Shown here: piece after piece, positions 7,919-16,806 of the stretch
Layout: every line of letters begins with the position of its first letter
Position numbering within the stretch: the first letter of the stretch is position 1
DNA from: Pseudomonas berkeleyensis
GTDB lineage: Bacteria; Pseudomonadota; Gammaproteobacteria; Pseudomonadales; Pseudomonadaceae
Reading direction: 5' to 3'
Assembly (NCBI RefSeq): GCF_014109765.1
Contig: NZ_CP059139.1
Location: 4,648,501 to 4,712,500, forward strand
DNA: 64,000 nucleotides
Notes under the pieces: model-generated
The model's database searches: none
What the model was told of the DNA's origin: nothing
What the model saw: the letters and a program-made list of their open reading frames with translations, nothing else
Program-made: the position numbers and the translations under genes

Positions 7919-7936
7919 TCATACGACAACGTATGA
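7919..7936. promoter_or_regulatory. Inverted repeat TCATACG-N4-CGTATGA
   Basis: Perfect 7-bp arms (7919-7925 and 7930-7936) around ACAA, 22 bp upstream of the small ORF start at 7959. It may be an operator for a second regulator. It differs from the A-tract half-sites upstream and from the ATAC-N7-GTAT site of BenM/CatM, because the spacing here is 6. Confidence 0.4.
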
Positions 7937-7958
7937 CCAATAACAATAAAGGTGACAT

Positions 7959-8081
7959 ATGCCCAATGACGACCCTACGGCCGAAGATGCCGGATCGCGA
8001 ACTTTAATAGGTTCCGAAAACAACAGGCTCGCAACTTTCTTATTTCTCTCAACTGCCGCCCCGCTGGAGAGAACACCGTGA
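7959..8081 (+). CDS. Possible small ORF / leader peptide (40 aa) coupled to dctQ2
   Basis: ATG 7959 follows AAAGG (7948-7952) at a good distance, and the frame runs 40 codons to TGA 8079-8081. That stop overlaps the GTG start of the dctQ-like gene as GTGA, the arrangement typical of translational coupling. The predicted product is polar at the start (MPNDDPTAEDAGSR) and has a short hydrophobic patch LATFLFLSTAAP; no known domain is recognised. It uses TTA twice and ATA once, codons rare in GC-rich Pseudomonas, so it may be noncoding or a rate-sensing leader. Start signal and stop overlap are seen; a function is not claimed. Confidence 0.35.
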   Translation: MPNDDPTAEDAGSRTLIGSENNRLATFLFLSTAAPLERTP

Positions 8082-8617
8082 AAACCATCCTCAATCTTTA
8101 TTTCAGCACCTTGAAAGTGCTGATCTGCAGCACTCTCGTTTGCATCACCGTATTGATCTTCCTCAACGTGGTACTGCGCTACGGCTTCAACTCGGGCCTG
8201 TTCTTCAGTGAAGAAATCTCCCGTCTGGCGTTCGTCTGGCTGGTATTCGCTGGCGCACAGCTGATGCTGCATGAAAACGGCCATATCGGCGTCGACATGC
8301 TGACCAGCCGAGTGTCACCCAAAGTTGCCAAGGGCATGCTGGTACTCAGCCAGGTGCTGATGCTCTACGTCACCTGGCTGTTCCTGCAGGGCAGCTGGAA
8401 ACAGACGCTGATCAACCTACATGTCGGCGCGCCGTCCACCGGCGTATCCATGGCGCTGTTCTACGGCGCCGGGCTGGTGTTCTCGGTACTCAGTTTCGGC
8501 CTGATCACCGTGCAACTGCTGGATAGCCTGCGCAAACCGGCCGGTACCTATACCCAGCAGATCAGTGACAACCCGGCAACGCTGGCTCCCACTCAAGAAT
8601 CCGGGGTACTCAAGTAA
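8078..8617 (+). CDS. TRAP transporter small permease, DctQ type (system 2)
   Basis: 179 residues starting with GTG 8078, with GGAGA at 8066-8070. Four hydrophobic segments are visible, with the DctQ signature NVVLRYGFNSGLFFSEEISR (N..LRY.F......E.) between the first and second, and HENGHIGVDMLTSR after the second. It forms the membrane complex with the DctM-like protein encoded immediately downstream; the TAA stop and next ATG overlap by one base. Here the order is Q-M-P, whereas system 1 is P-Q-M, so the operons are not a simple recent duplication. Confidence 0.88.
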   Translation: MKTILNLYFSTLKVLICSTLVCITVLIFLNVVLRYGFNSGLFFSEEISRLAFVWLVFAGAQLMLHENGHIGVDMLTSRVSPKVAKGMLVLSQVLMLYVTWLFLQGSWKQTLINLHVGAPSTGVSMALFYGAGLVFSVLSFGLITVQLLDSLRKPAGTYTQQISDNPATLAPTQESGVLK

Positions 8618-9900
8618 TGGCCCTCACCGTCTTCGTTGGCGTGCTGATGGCCGCCATTCTCATCGGCACCCCCATCGCCTACGCGCTGATCCTCTGCGGC
8701 GTAGCGCTGATGTGGCTGCTGGGCCTGTTCGATGGGCAGATCATCGCGCAGAACATCATCAACTCTGCCGGCAGCTTCCCACTGCTGGCGATCCCGCTGT
8801 TCATCATCGCAGGCGAAGTGATGAACAACGGCGGACTGTCCAAACGCATCATCAACCTGGCCATCGCCATGGTCGGCCACCTGCGTGGCGGCCTGGGCTA
8901 CGTGGCGATCTTCGCCGGCGTGCTGCTGTCGAGCCTGTCGGGTTCGGCACTGGCCGACGCCGCCTCGCTGACCGCCCTGCTGCTGCCGATGATGGTCATC
9001 GCCGGCTACAACAAGAATCGCTCCGGCGGCCTGATCGCCTCGGTTTCCGTGCTGGGCTCGATCATTCCGCCGAGCATCGGCTTCGTGGTGCTCGGCGTGG
9101 CCTCCGGCCTGTCGATCACCAAGCTGTTCCTCGCCGGCATCGCCCCGGGCCTGATGATCGCCGTGGCGCTGTGCGTGGCCTGGTGGCTGGTGTCGCGTCG
9201 CGATACCGATGTCGAGCTGAGCCCGAAGGCCTCCGGCAAGGCGCGCCTGAAAGCCTTCGTCGACAGCATCTGGGCGCTGATGCTGCCGGTGATCATCGTC
9301 GTCGGCCTGCGCTTCGGCGTGGTCACCCCGACCGAAGCCGGGGCCGTGGCCAGCGTCTACGCACTGCTGGTGTCGACCTTGATCTACCGCGAGCTGGACC
9401 TGAAGAAACTCAACGAGGTACTGCTCAACGCCGGCAAGACCACCGCCGCCGTGATGTTCCTGGTGGCCGCCGCCTCGATCCCGGCCTGGATGATCACCAT
9501 CGCCGATATCCCCGGGCAGATCATCGACCTGATCCAGCCAGTGATGGACAACCCGAAACTGCTGATCCTGGTGCTGATGCTGCTGATCCTGGCGATCTCC
9601 ATGGTCATGGATCTGACGCCGACCGTACTGCTGCTCGCGCCGATCCTGGTGCCTGTAGTCACCGCCGCCGACATCGACCCGATCTATTTCGGCGTGCTGT
9701 TCATGATCAATTGCTCGATCGGCCTGATCACCCCACCCGTGGGCACCGTGCTCAACGTGGTCTGCGGCATCGGGCGAATGCGCTACGAGGCGCTGCTCAA
9801 GGGCACGTTCCCGTTCCTGATCGCCGAAATCATCGTGCTGTTCCTGCTGGTGGCCTTCCCTGAACTGGTCACCGTCCCCGCGCAATGGTTCGCCAAATAA
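8617..9900 (+). CDS. TRAP transporter large permease, DctM type (system 2)
   Basis: 427 residues. DctM hallmarks are clear: IPLFIIAGEVMNNGGLSKR near the N-terminus, SSLSGSALADAASL, GSIIPPSIGFVVLG, TPTEAGAVASVYAL in the middle and GLITPPVGTVLNVV near the C-terminus. This subfamily is the common C4-dicarboxylate/sialic-acid-like branch and is closer to textbook DctM than the system 1 permease. It is followed after 40 bp by its binding-protein gene. Confidence 0.9.
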   Translation: MALTVFVGVLMAAILIGTPIAYALILCGVALMWLLGLFDGQIIAQNIINSAGSFPLLAIPLFIIAGEVMNNGGLSKRIINLAIAMVGHLRGGLGYVAIFAGVLLSSLSGSALADAASLTALLLPMMVIAGYNKNRSGGLIASVSVLGSIIPPSIGFVVLGVASGLSITKLFLAGIAPGLMIAVALCVAWWLVSRRDTDVELSPKASGKARLKAFVDSIWALMLPVIIVVGLRFGVVTPTEAGAVASVYALLVSTLIYRELDLKKLNEVLLNAGKTTAAVMFLVAAASIPAWMITIADIPGQIIDLIQPVMDNPKLLILVLMLLILAISMVMDLTPTVLLLAPILVPVVTAADIDPIYFGVLFMINCSIGLITPPVGTVLNVVCGIGRMRYEALLKGTFPFLIAEIIVLFLLVAFPELVTVPAQWFAK

Positions 9901-9940
9901 CGCTCACCGAATAACAACAGCCAACAAGAAGGGCTCCACC

Positions 9941-10936
9941 ATGAAAAAGCAACTGACGCTCCTCGCTACCCTGCTGCTGGCCAGCAGCATGACCTTCGCC
10001 GCCGAGTACAACGCGCGCACCATCAAGTTCGCGGCCACCAGCCCCAAGGGCACACCACCGGCCATCGGCATGGAGCTGTTCGCCGAGAAAGTCGCCGAAC
10101 GCAGCGGCGGCAAGATCAAGGTGCGTACCTTCCCCAACGGCGTGCTCGGGGGGGACGTGCAGGTACTGTCCTCGCTGCAGGGCGGCGTGGTCGAGATGAT
10201 GACCTGGAACGCCGGGCTGATGCTCAACCATGTCACCGACTTCGGCATTCTCGACTTCCCATTCCTCTACACCGACACCGCCAAGGTCGACGCCATGCTC
10301 GACGGCGAAGTGGGCAAGATGCTTACCGACCAGCTACCGCAGCACGACCTGGTCGGCCTGGCGTTCTGGGAGCTGGGGGTACGTAACCTGACCAACAACA
10401 AACGCCCGGTAGAGAAGATGGAAGACATCGCCGGGCTCAAGGTTCGGGCGCAGCAGTCGCCGCTGTTCCTCGACGTGTGGTCGGCCCTGGGCGCCAACCC
10501 GACGCCACTGCCCTTCACCGAGGTGCACACCGCACTGGAGACCGGCACCGTCGACGGCCAGGAAAACCCGGCGGCGCTGATCCTCGCCTCCAAGTTCAAC
10601 GAAGTGCAGAAGTACCTGAGCCTCACCCACCACAACTACAACCCGCAGATCGTGCTGATCGGCAAGGGCTTCTGGGACAAGCTCAACGACGATGAGAAGA
10701 AGCTGCTCACCGACGTGGCCATGGAAGTGCGCCTGGAACAACGACGCATCTCCCGCGAAGCCGACAGCAAAGCCATCGCCGAGCTGGAAGCCTCGGGCAT
10801 GCAGGTCAACTCGTTGTCAGACGAAGAAGTCGCGCGCATCCAGGAAAAGATCAAGCCGGTAGTGGACAAGTACGCCGCCCAGATCAACCCGGAGCTGGTG
10901 CAGAAGGTCTACCAGGCCATGGACGTACAACAATAA
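9941..10936 (+). CDS. TRAP transporter substrate-binding protein, DctP family (system 2)
   Basis: 331 residues with a clear signal peptide (MKKQLTLLATLLLASSMTFA, cleavage about residue 20-21). The family core EDIAGLKVRAQQ is at about 161-172, with Arg169 as the expected carboxylate-binding Arg, followed by LPFTEVHTALETGTVDGQENP, the conserved DctP segment. The mature protein is a periplasmic receptor for a carboxylate; the ligand cannot be read from sequence. Two hairpins follow the stop before the hydrolase gene and may uncouple expression of this abundant protein from the downstream enzymes. Confidence 0.9.
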   Translation: MKKQLTLLATLLLASSMTFAAEYNARTIKFAATSPKGTPPAIGMELFAEKVAERSGGKIKVRTFPNGVLGGDVQVLSSLQGGVVEMMTWNAGLMLNHVTDFGILDFPFLYTDTAKVDAMLDGEVGKMLTDQLPQHDLVGLAFWELGVRNLTNNKRPVEKMEDIAGLKVRAQQSPLFLDVWSALGANPTPLPFTEVHTALETGTVDGQENPAALILASKFNEVQKYLSLTHHNYNPQIVLIGKGFWDKLNDDEKKLLTDVAMEVRLEQRRISREADSKAIAELEASGMQVNSLSDEEVARIQEKIKPVVDKYAAQINPELVQKVYQAMDVQQ

Positions 10937-11003
10937 TGAGTCAGCCGGGGGCTCATTACGAGCGCCTGGCCGAACGTATAACGGTGCGCCCCGTCGGGCG
11001 CAC
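10934..11003 (+). promoter_or_regulatory. Two hairpins between dctP2 and the hydrolase gene
   Basis: First hairpin: TAATGAG (10934-10940) with CTCATTA (10952-10958), beginning at the dctP stop. Second: GTGCGCCC (10984-10991) with GGGCGCAC (10996-11003), 8 bp with loop CGTC. Neither is followed by a T-run. Their likely role is partial termination or protection of the upstream message, common after binding-protein genes. Confidence 0.45.
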
Positions 11004-11026
11004 TCTGCCAGTGAATGAGGAACACC

Positions 11027-11830
11027 ATGAAGATTTCGGTTGCGCAGATTCATCCCGTAGCGGGCAACCCCCTCGAAACCATCGACAAGGTCGCCGAAGT
11101 ATCGCGCCAGGCCGCTGCCGAAGGCTCGCGTCTGATCGCTTTCCCCGAGTGCCTGCTGACCGGCGGCTCGTTCAATAGCCGCGAGGATCTGGAGCGAGGC
11201 GCCATCGAGCTCGACGCCCTGGCACCGCTGCTGGCGGTGAGCGCGCAAACCGGCGCCTACATCGTCGTTGGGTTCTATGAACGCAATCCGGAAACCGTGT
11301 TCAACACCGCCGCGCTGATCGGCCCACAAGGTATTGTCGGCCTGCATCGCAAGCGCCACCTGCCGTTCATGATCGGCGACCGTTTCACCGACACCCCGGA
11401 CGACTGGACGCCACCAGTGTTCGACACCGACATCGGCCGTATCGGCCTGGCCATCTGCTACGAAATCCGCTTCCCAGAAGTGGTACGCACCCTGGCCCTG
11501 GAAGGCGCCGACATCGTCGTGCTGCCAGCCGCCTGGCCAGAGCAGGCGCGCATGCTGCCGGATCTGTTCAGCACCGTGCGTGCCGCAGAGAACATCGTTT
11601 ATTTCGTCGCCCCGAATCGCAACGATCTGGATGACGGCATGCAGTTCATCGGCATGAGCCACATCATCGAACCGTCCGGCAAGACCCTGGTGCGCGCCGG
11701 CCTGGAAGATGGCGTGTACAGCGCCGAGATCGACCTGGAGAAAGCCCGTAACAAGTCGCTGATCCGCGAACCCGGCGTGTTCGAGATCCACCCGTTCAAG
11801 GATCGCCTGCCCGATACCTACCGCATCTGA
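11027..11830 (+). CDS. Nitrilase-superfamily carbon-nitrogen hydrolase
   Basis: 267 residues from ATG 11027, with GAGG just upstream; an ATG 12 bp earlier is in frame but has poorer spacing. The catalytic triad is complete: Glu41 in FPECLL, Lys109 in LHRKRHLPF and Cys144 in LAICYEIRFPE. These enzymes hydrolyse amides, carbamoyl groups or, more rarely, nitriles, and are cytoplasmic. The sequence resembles the amidase/N-carbamoyl side of the superfamily rather than true nitrilases, but the substrate is open. It lies between the TRAP genes and an aldolase gene (10 bp to the next start), so it probably acts on the imported compound. Confidence 0.85.
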   Translation: MKISVAQIHPVAGNPLETIDKVAEVSRQAAAEGSRLIAFPECLLTGGSFNSREDLERGAIELDALAPLLAVSAQTGAYIVVGFYERNPETVFNTAALIGPQGIVGLHRKRHLPFMIGDRFTDTPDDWTPPVFDTDIGRIGLAICYEIRFPEVVRTLALEGADIVVLPAAWPEQARMLPDLFSTVRAAENIVYFVAPNRNDLDDGMQFIGMSHIIEPSGKTLVRAGLEDGVYSAEIDLEKARNKSLIREPGVFEIHPFKDRLPDTYRI

Positions 11831-11840
11831 GGTCACGCCC

Positions 11841-12629
11841 ATGAACACCACGCTCAAACAGCTGATGGCGCGCGGCAACACCTTCGGCATGAACATCTAC
11901 AGCACCGCCTCGATGCCCATCGAAGTGGCCGGCAACTGGGGCCTGGACTTCGTCTTCATCGATGCCGAGCACACTTCGCTCGGCGTCGACCGCGACATGG
12001 AGAAACTGCTCCTGGCGGCCAAGTGCGCGAATATCCACAGCCTGGTGCGCGTGCGTGGCACCCTCGACTGGGACATCCGCAAGGCCCTGGAAATGGGCGC
12101 CAGCGGCGTGATCATCCCGCAGGTGCACAACGCCGAGCAGATGCGCAACATCATCCGCAGCAGCAAGTTCCCACCGATGGGCCGCCGTGGCGGCGATAGC
12201 TCGGTGCGTTCGGCGAACTATGCCGGGCCGAACTTCGACTGGGGCCGTTACACCCAGGCGGAGAACGACCGCACCGTGATCGTGCCGATGGCCGAGAGCT
12301 ACGAGTTCTTCGACAACATCGACGCGATTCTCGATGTCGAGGGCATCGACGCCGTGCACTTCGGCCCAGCCGACTACTCGCTGTCACGCCAGTTGCCGGT
12401 GGATTACCGTCTGGGCAACCCCGAGGTGCGTGAGCGCCTGGAGCTGCTGATCGAGAAATGCCACGCCCGCAATATCCAGGTGATGGTGCCGTGCTTCCCG
12501 GCCGACGCTGAAACCGTCAAGCGCCTGATCGAGATGGGCAGCGACATGCTGCTGATGGGCAGTGATCTGTCCTGGCTCAACCAGGCAGGGCAGCGCATTG
12601 CCAACGTGCGCCAGGAAATCGGCCAGTAG
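11841..12629 (+). CDS. HpcH/HpaI family pyruvate aldolase
   Basis: 262 residues of the class II (metal-dependent) HpcH/HpaI TIM-barrel family. His44 (DAEHTSLG) is the expected base, Arg70/Arg72 (VRVRG) binds the pyruvate moiety, and Glu152 (PMAESYE) and Asp178 (HFGPADYSLS) are the metal ligands, so the active site looks complete. Family members cleave 4-hydroxy-2-oxoacids to pyruvate or oxaloacetate and an aldehyde. It could act on the product of the preceding hydrolase. Last gene of the system 2 operon; 10 bp separate it from the hydrolase stop. Confidence 0.85.
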   Translation: MNTTLKQLMARGNTFGMNIYSTASMPIEVAGNWGLDFVFIDAEHTSLGVDRDMEKLLLAAKCANIHSLVRVRGTLDWDIRKALEMGASGVIIPQVHNAEQMRNIIRSSKFPPMGRRGGDSSVRSANYAGPNFDWGRYTQAENDRTVIVPMAESYEFFDNIDAILDVEGIDAVHFGPADYSLSRQLPVDYRLGNPEVRERLELLIEKCHARNIQVMVPCFPADAETVKRLIEMGSDMLLMGSDLSWLNQAGQRIANVRQEIGQ

Positions 12630-12820
12630 CAACCCGCCTGCAAGCGCCACGGGGTTATAGGTTCAGCCCTGGCAGCGTGACTTGCAGGAGGCGGTTCGCA
12701 CGGAGGCCGAGCCATAGAATCTGCGGGGCAAGGATGCCCTGCGTTTTGCCCTTCACCTCCGCAAAGAGGACAATCGCGAAGCTGCTACCCTCCCCCGATT
12801 TCCACCTCCGGAGTCCTCCC

Positions 12821-13270
12821 ATGAATCAAGTCAGTGGCTGGCTGCTGGCCCTGCCCTTCCTGGCCGGCGCGGTGCTGCCTCTGCAGGCCGGCATCAACGG
12901 CCAACTCGCCCGTCACCTGTCCAGTGTCCTCGCCGCCGCGCTGATTTCCTTTGCCGTTGGCAGCCTGGCGTTGCTGCTGATGACCCTCAGCCAACGTGAA
13001 ATGCCCGGTTTCGCTGCACTCAAGGAGCTGACCTGGTGGCACTGGAGCGGTGGCCTGCTCGGCGCTTTCTTCATCGCCACCGCCGCCTTCGCCGGGCCAC
13101 GGGTCGGCGCACTGCTGTTCATGGTGCTGGTGATCGCCGGACAACTGGCCATGGCCATCACCCTCGATCATTTCGGCTGGGCCGGGTTTCGCGAGGCGCC
13201 CATCACCCTCGGTAAGGTCGCCGGCCTGGCGCTGATCGTCGCCGGCATCTGGTTGATCCGCCGCGGCTGA
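12821..13270 (+). CDS. DMT-superfamily YdcZ/DUF606 membrane protein
   Basis: 149 residues from ATG 12821, with CGGAG at 12809-12813. The open frame extends to 12677, but that part has no membrane character. Five hydrophobic segments are visible, and the opening segment with LQAGINGQLARHLSS and the later FFIATAAFAGPRVGALLF are typical of DUF606, a five-helix half-size relative of drug/metabolite transporters that acts as a dimer. Substrate unknown. It stands alone between the aldolase gene and a diguanylate cyclase gene. Confidence 0.8.
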   Translation: MNQVSGWLLALPFLAGAVLPLQAGINGQLARHLSSVLAAALISFAVGSLALLLMTLSQREMPGFAALKELTWWHWSGGLLGAFFIATAAFAGPRVGALLFMVLVIAGQLAMAITLDHFGWAGFREAPITLGKVAGLALIVAGIWLIRRG

Positions 13271-13410
13271 CCAACGGCAGGTAAATACTGGCAAAGCGAT
13301 AGCTCACCCGCTCACAAAGGCGCTATGCTCGGAGCAGCAGTCTTTGTGATCACAAAAGCCTCCCGGAGAAGGTTCTGACGCTACCTGCGACGGCCCGAGG
13401 CTGGTCGGCG

Positions 13411-14559
13411 GTGGATGCCAGGCCGTACAAGATGACCGACGCCGAAGTACCGCGCCAGCCCACCACCTTTGCCCTGTGGCGTGAGGTGGATGACACCCGC
13501 ATCCGCACACGACTGGGGGGCTTCTTCTACCTGCTTGCCTGGCTGCTCACCTGGATCTTCAGCACAGCGCCCGGCAGCCTCATCGTCACCGGTCTGCTCG
13601 GCACGGCGCTGTTCACGGCGCTGTTGGCTGCACGCCTGCTGCATCGGCCCGACGGCCTGGAGACGCCTCAGCAACTGCAGCGCTGGCTCAACCATCATTG
13701 GGGACTGATCCTGCTCACCGCCCTGTGCTGGGGGCAGACTCACGCGCTGGTGCTGTACCGCGACGAGTACAACGATTCGGAGCTCATCGCCACGCTGTCC
13801 ACCATCGCCTTCGGCACGGCGATGACCTTCAATTTCGCCATGCGCCGCCAGCGGGCTCTGCTGGCACTGGCGCTGCTCTATCTACCCGGATTGGCGGTCA
13901 TGGCGCTGGACTGGCAAAACCGCCATGCGTTGCTGATCACCCTGATCTTCTACCTGGCCTATCTGGTGCTGGTACTCGGTCGTAACCACCGGGAATACCG
14001 CTCCACACTGGCCCTGGAGCTGAAGCTGCTAGATCAGCAGCGCCAACTCGACCTGCTCAGCCGCACCGACAGCCTGACTCAGCTGGGCAATCGCTATCAG
14101 TTCAACAACCTGTTCCCCAGCCTGGTGGCCAGTGCGCAGCGCAAGGGCGAACCACTGTCGCTGGTGCTGCTGGATATCGATTTCTTCAAGAAGGTCAACG
14201 ATGAACACGGCCATGCCGGTGGCGACGCCTGCCTGAGCGCCTTCGCAGAACGGATGCGCCGGGTCTTTCGCCGTGACGGCGACGCGCTGCTGCGCCTGGG
14301 CGGCGAGGAGTTCGGCGTGCTGCTACCCGGCACGACGCAGGCCCAGGCCTGGGATCTGGCGGAGCGCTTTCGTCAGGAACTGGAAGCCGAAGGCCTGTTG
14401 CTGGCCGATCAACGCCTGGAACTGACCACCAGCCTGGGTATCGGCAGTTTCGACAGCCGCTACGACAGCGATGCCGATGCGTTCTTCAAGCGCGTCGACA
14501 GTGCGCTGTACCGCGCCAAGCGCGAAGGCCGCAACCGCCTGGTCGCAGCCGATCACTGA
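13411..14559 (+). CDS. Membrane-anchored diguanylate cyclase (GGDEF)
   Basis: Up to 382 residues. GTG 13411 has GAGG at 13397-13400; ATG 13432 (375 residues) is an alternative and the choice is uncertain. Six or so hydrophobic segments occupy about residues 35-195, giving a membrane sensor region without a recognised family name. The GGDEF domain follows: DSLTQLGNRYQF, DIDFFKKVNDEHGH and the active-site GGEEF at 297-301. The inhibitory RxxD site (RDGD, 288-291) lies five residues upstream. It should make c-di-GMP with product inhibition. No coupled partner gene. Confidence 0.85.
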   Translation: MDARPYKMTDAEVPRQPTTFALWREVDDTRIRTRLGGFFYLLAWLLTWIFSTAPGSLIVTGLLGTALFTALLAARLLHRPDGLETPQQLQRWLNHHWGLILLTALCWGQTHALVLYRDEYNDSELIATLSTIAFGTAMTFNFAMRRQRALLALALLYLPGLAVMALDWQNRHALLITLIFYLAYLVLVLGRNHREYRSTLALELKLLDQQRQLDLLSRTDSLTQLGNRYQFNNLFPSLVASAQRKGEPLSLVLLDIDFFKKVNDEHGHAGGDACLSAFAERMRRVFRRDGDALLRLGGEEFGVLLPGTTQAQAWDLAERFRQELEAEGLLLADQRLELTTSLGIGSFDSRYDSDADAFFKRVDSALYRAKREGRNRLVAADH

Positions 14560-14594
14560 TGCCTCGCTGACTTAAGATCGCGCGCGGGGTTTGG

Positions 14595-14657
14595 GTAGGG
14601 TGCGCCGTGCGCACCGCTTATCGCAGCCGACGTGCCGGTGCGCGCGGCGCACCCTAC
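14595..14657. repeat. Palindromic repeat, GTAGGGTGCGC type, copy 1
   Basis: Left arm GTAGGGTGCGCCGTGCGCAC at 14595-14614 and an inverted arm ending GCGCACCCTAC at 14657. Convergent-gene spacer between the diguanylate cyclase and chemoreceptor genes. Further copies are at 32033-32099 and, split by an IS, at 60214/61563. As RNA it would fold into a long hairpin and may act as a terminator for both genes. Confidence 0.75.
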
Positions 14658-14673
14658 CAGGACAGAATCCCGA

Positions 14674-16605
14674 CTAGAGACGAAACTTGCCCATCTGCCC
14701 CGCCAGGTCATCGGCTAGGCGGCTGAGGGTCTGGCAATCCTCACGACAGGCGCGCACCTCACCCGCCGTGGCGTGCGCCAGGTCGGCAATGCCCTGTACG
14801 TTGCGGTTGATCTCCTCGGTCACCGAACTCTGCTCTTCGGTCGCAGCAGCCACCTGGGTATTCATGTCGCTGATGCGCTCGACCTGCTCGGTGATCGCCC
14901 CGAGCGACTGCCCTGTACGCTGACTGGACTCGACGCCCGTGCTGGTCGCCGACTGACCGGCGTGCATGGAGCTGACCGCAGTTTCCGCGCCCTGCTTGAG
15001 GCGCAGGATCATCTGCTGGATTTCATCGGTGGACGCCTGGGTGCGACTGGCCAGCGTACGCACCTCGTCGGCCACCACGGCGAAGCCTCGGCCCATCTCA
15101 CCGGCACGCGCCGCCTCGATGGCCGCATTGAGCGCGAGCAGGTTGGTCTGCTCGGAAATGCCGCGGATCACCGCCAGCACCTGGTCGATGGACGCCACCT
15201 GTGCGGCCAGCTCGCTCACCGCTTCGGCAGCACTGCCGATATCGGCGGACATCCGTTCGATATGGGCAATGGACTGGCCGACCACCTGGCGCGCGCTCTG
15301 CGCTTCATCACGCGCCGCGTGCGAGGACTGTGCGGCGTTGCTGGCATTACGCGCGATTTCCTGCACGGTCAGGCCCATCTCGTGCACGGCCGTGGCCACC
15401 ATGTCGGTCATTTCCCGCTGCTGGCCAGCGCGCCCAGCGGTATTTTCCACCACCCGCGCCACCTGGCCGACTGCCGTACGCAGGCGTTCGCTGGTCGCCA
15501 ACACCTCGCCGATCAGCTCGCGCTGGCCGCCGAGAAAACGGTTGAAGCCACGTGCCAGGTCGCCCAGTTCATCGGCGCGCGACTCATCCAACCGCCGCGT
15601 CAGGTCGCCACCACCACCGCCAATTTCCACCAATGCCTGAGTCACCTGACGGATAGGCCGCACCAGGCCCCGCGCCAGCAGCACGACCAGACCGAGGAAC
15701 AACAGCGCCACGGCGATGCCGATCAGGCTGGTCATCAGCAGCGCCTGACGCGCTTGCGCGTAGACCTCCGCCTCCGGCACTTCACTGACCAGCAGCCAGT
15801 CGATGCTGGCGAACTTCTGCGCCACGGCGAGGAAAGTCTCACCATCGCGCTCGAAACGCACCGCGCGGCTATCGCCAGCCAGCACCTGGCGGCTGGCATC
15901 GGCACCGAACAACTCGGCGAGCCGGCCGCTGCCACTGAGTTCGGAACGCGGGTGTACCTTGACGTTGCCCTGGGCATCGACCAGAAACACCTGGCCGCGC
16001 TCACCGAAGCGGAACTCGCTGATCATCTTCGACATGTCCGCCAGGTTGTAGCCAAGGCCGGCCACGCCGAGGGTCTTGCCGCCCTGCTTGATGCGCTGGT
16101 TGATGAACAGCGTAGGCAGGCGGGTGGTCTTGTCGATATCGATTTCCAGCACACGGTCGCGGCTGCTGTCGACCAGGCGATAGAACCACTGGTTCTCCGC
16201 CTGACTGCGGTCGAGGGTGCGCATCAGCCCCTCGCCAGTGGTGTAGTGGCCACTGGCGAGGGCGACGATGGACGTGGTCATGGCGTTCTGCTGAGCGCGC
16301 ACACCTTCAAGGTAGCGGGCAAATTCATCGCGTCGTGCGGCGTCTTCGCCTGCGGCGAGCCAGTCCTGCACCAGGCTGTTCTCGGCAATCGAGGCATTGG
16401 CGGTGATCGGTGCGGTCAGTACCCGCTCCAGATCGTTGCGGATAGCCAGCACGCGCGCCGGTAATGCCTCTTCGATCAGGTAACGTTCGGTCAGACGGTC
16501 GACTACCGCGGAGTAGATGCCAACGACGATCAGAATACTGGCAAGCAGGGCCGCGCCCATGCTGAGGATCAACTGCCACTGAATACTGCGTTGCCAGAGG
16601 CGCAT
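14674..16605 (-). CDS. Methyl-accepting chemotaxis protein with dCache-type sensor
   Basis: 643 residues from ATG 16605, with AGGAG just upstream; the extra 21 codons of the open frame lack a start signal. One TM helix at about 10-32, a periplasmic domain of about 240 residues with the [13 protein letters not shown] and [22 protein letters not shown] features of a dCache sensor, then a second TM helix, HAMP and the cytoplasmic signalling domain. The hairpin tip is intact ([20 protein letters not shown] and [15 protein letters not shown]). It should signal to CheA/CheW. The ligand is not predictable. No penta-peptide CheR tether at the C-terminus (ends MGKFRL). Confidence 0.88.
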   Translation of the reverse strand: MRLWQRSIQWQLILSMGAALLASILIVVGIYSAVVDRLTERYLIEEALPARVLAIRNDLERVLTAPITANASIAENSLVQDWLAAGEDAARRDEFARYLEGVRAQQNAMTTSIVALASGHYTTGEGLMRTLDRSQAENQWFYRLVDSSRDRVLEIDIDKTTRLPTLFINQRIKQGGKTLGVAGLGYNLADMSKMISEFRFGERGQVFLVDAQGNVKVHPRSELSGSGRLAELFGADASRQVLAGDSRAVRFERDGETFLAVAQKFASIDWLLVSEVPEAEVYAQARQALLMTSLIGIAVALLFLGLVVLLARGLVRPIRQVTQALVEIGGGGGDLTRRLDESRADELGDLARGFNRFLGGQRELIGEVLATSERLRTAVGQVARVVENTAGRAGQQREMTDMVATAVHEMGLTVQEIARNASNAAQSSHAARDEAQSARQVVGQSIAHIERMSADIGSAAEAVSELAAQVASIDQVLAVIRGISEQTNLLALNAAIEAARAGEMGRGFAVVADEVRTLASRTQASTDEIQQMILRLKQGAETAVSSMHAGQSATSTGVESSQRTGQSLGAITEQVERISDMNTQVAAATEEQSSVTEEINRNVQGIADLAHATAGEVRACREDCQTLSRLADDLAGQMGKFRL

Positions 16606-16806
16606 GAAGGCTTCTCCTGATGGTGGTATGGAGTTTGGCCAGACAATTGGATACAACAATGTACACAAATTGCAATTGGTTACCGCCAGATTTCATATCG
16701 GCGGTTCACGGCCAAGCTTTATCCACCCCAGAAAGGTGTGTCACAGGTCTCTGGCAACCCCGCAGAGCAGAGCGGCAGCCACCTCCGGCGTCGTGCAGGG
16801 AGTGGC

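Larger units (their letters stand above)
7522..7958. other. Noncoding stretch between the two TRAP operons
   Basis: Relatively A-rich compared with its neighbours and without a convincing gene. The ORF at 7397-7681 starts inside dctM, has poor codon use and is not supported. The stretch holds a very stable hairpin (7690-7716), the second copy of the three-part LysR operator (7812-7863) and a 7+4+7 bp dyad (7919-7936). It therefore looks like the control region of the second TRAP operon. Confidence 0.7.

Noticed and set aside
7919..7936. Reading the dyad as a BenM/CatM-type ATAC-N7-GTAT site
   Set aside because: Spacing between ATAC and GTAT is 6, not 7, so the match to that site class is not supported.
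8593..9885. Minus-strand ORF rich in His, Gln and Asp opposite dctM2
   Set aside because: Amino-acid mix expected from antisense of a membrane protein gene; no start signal or domain.
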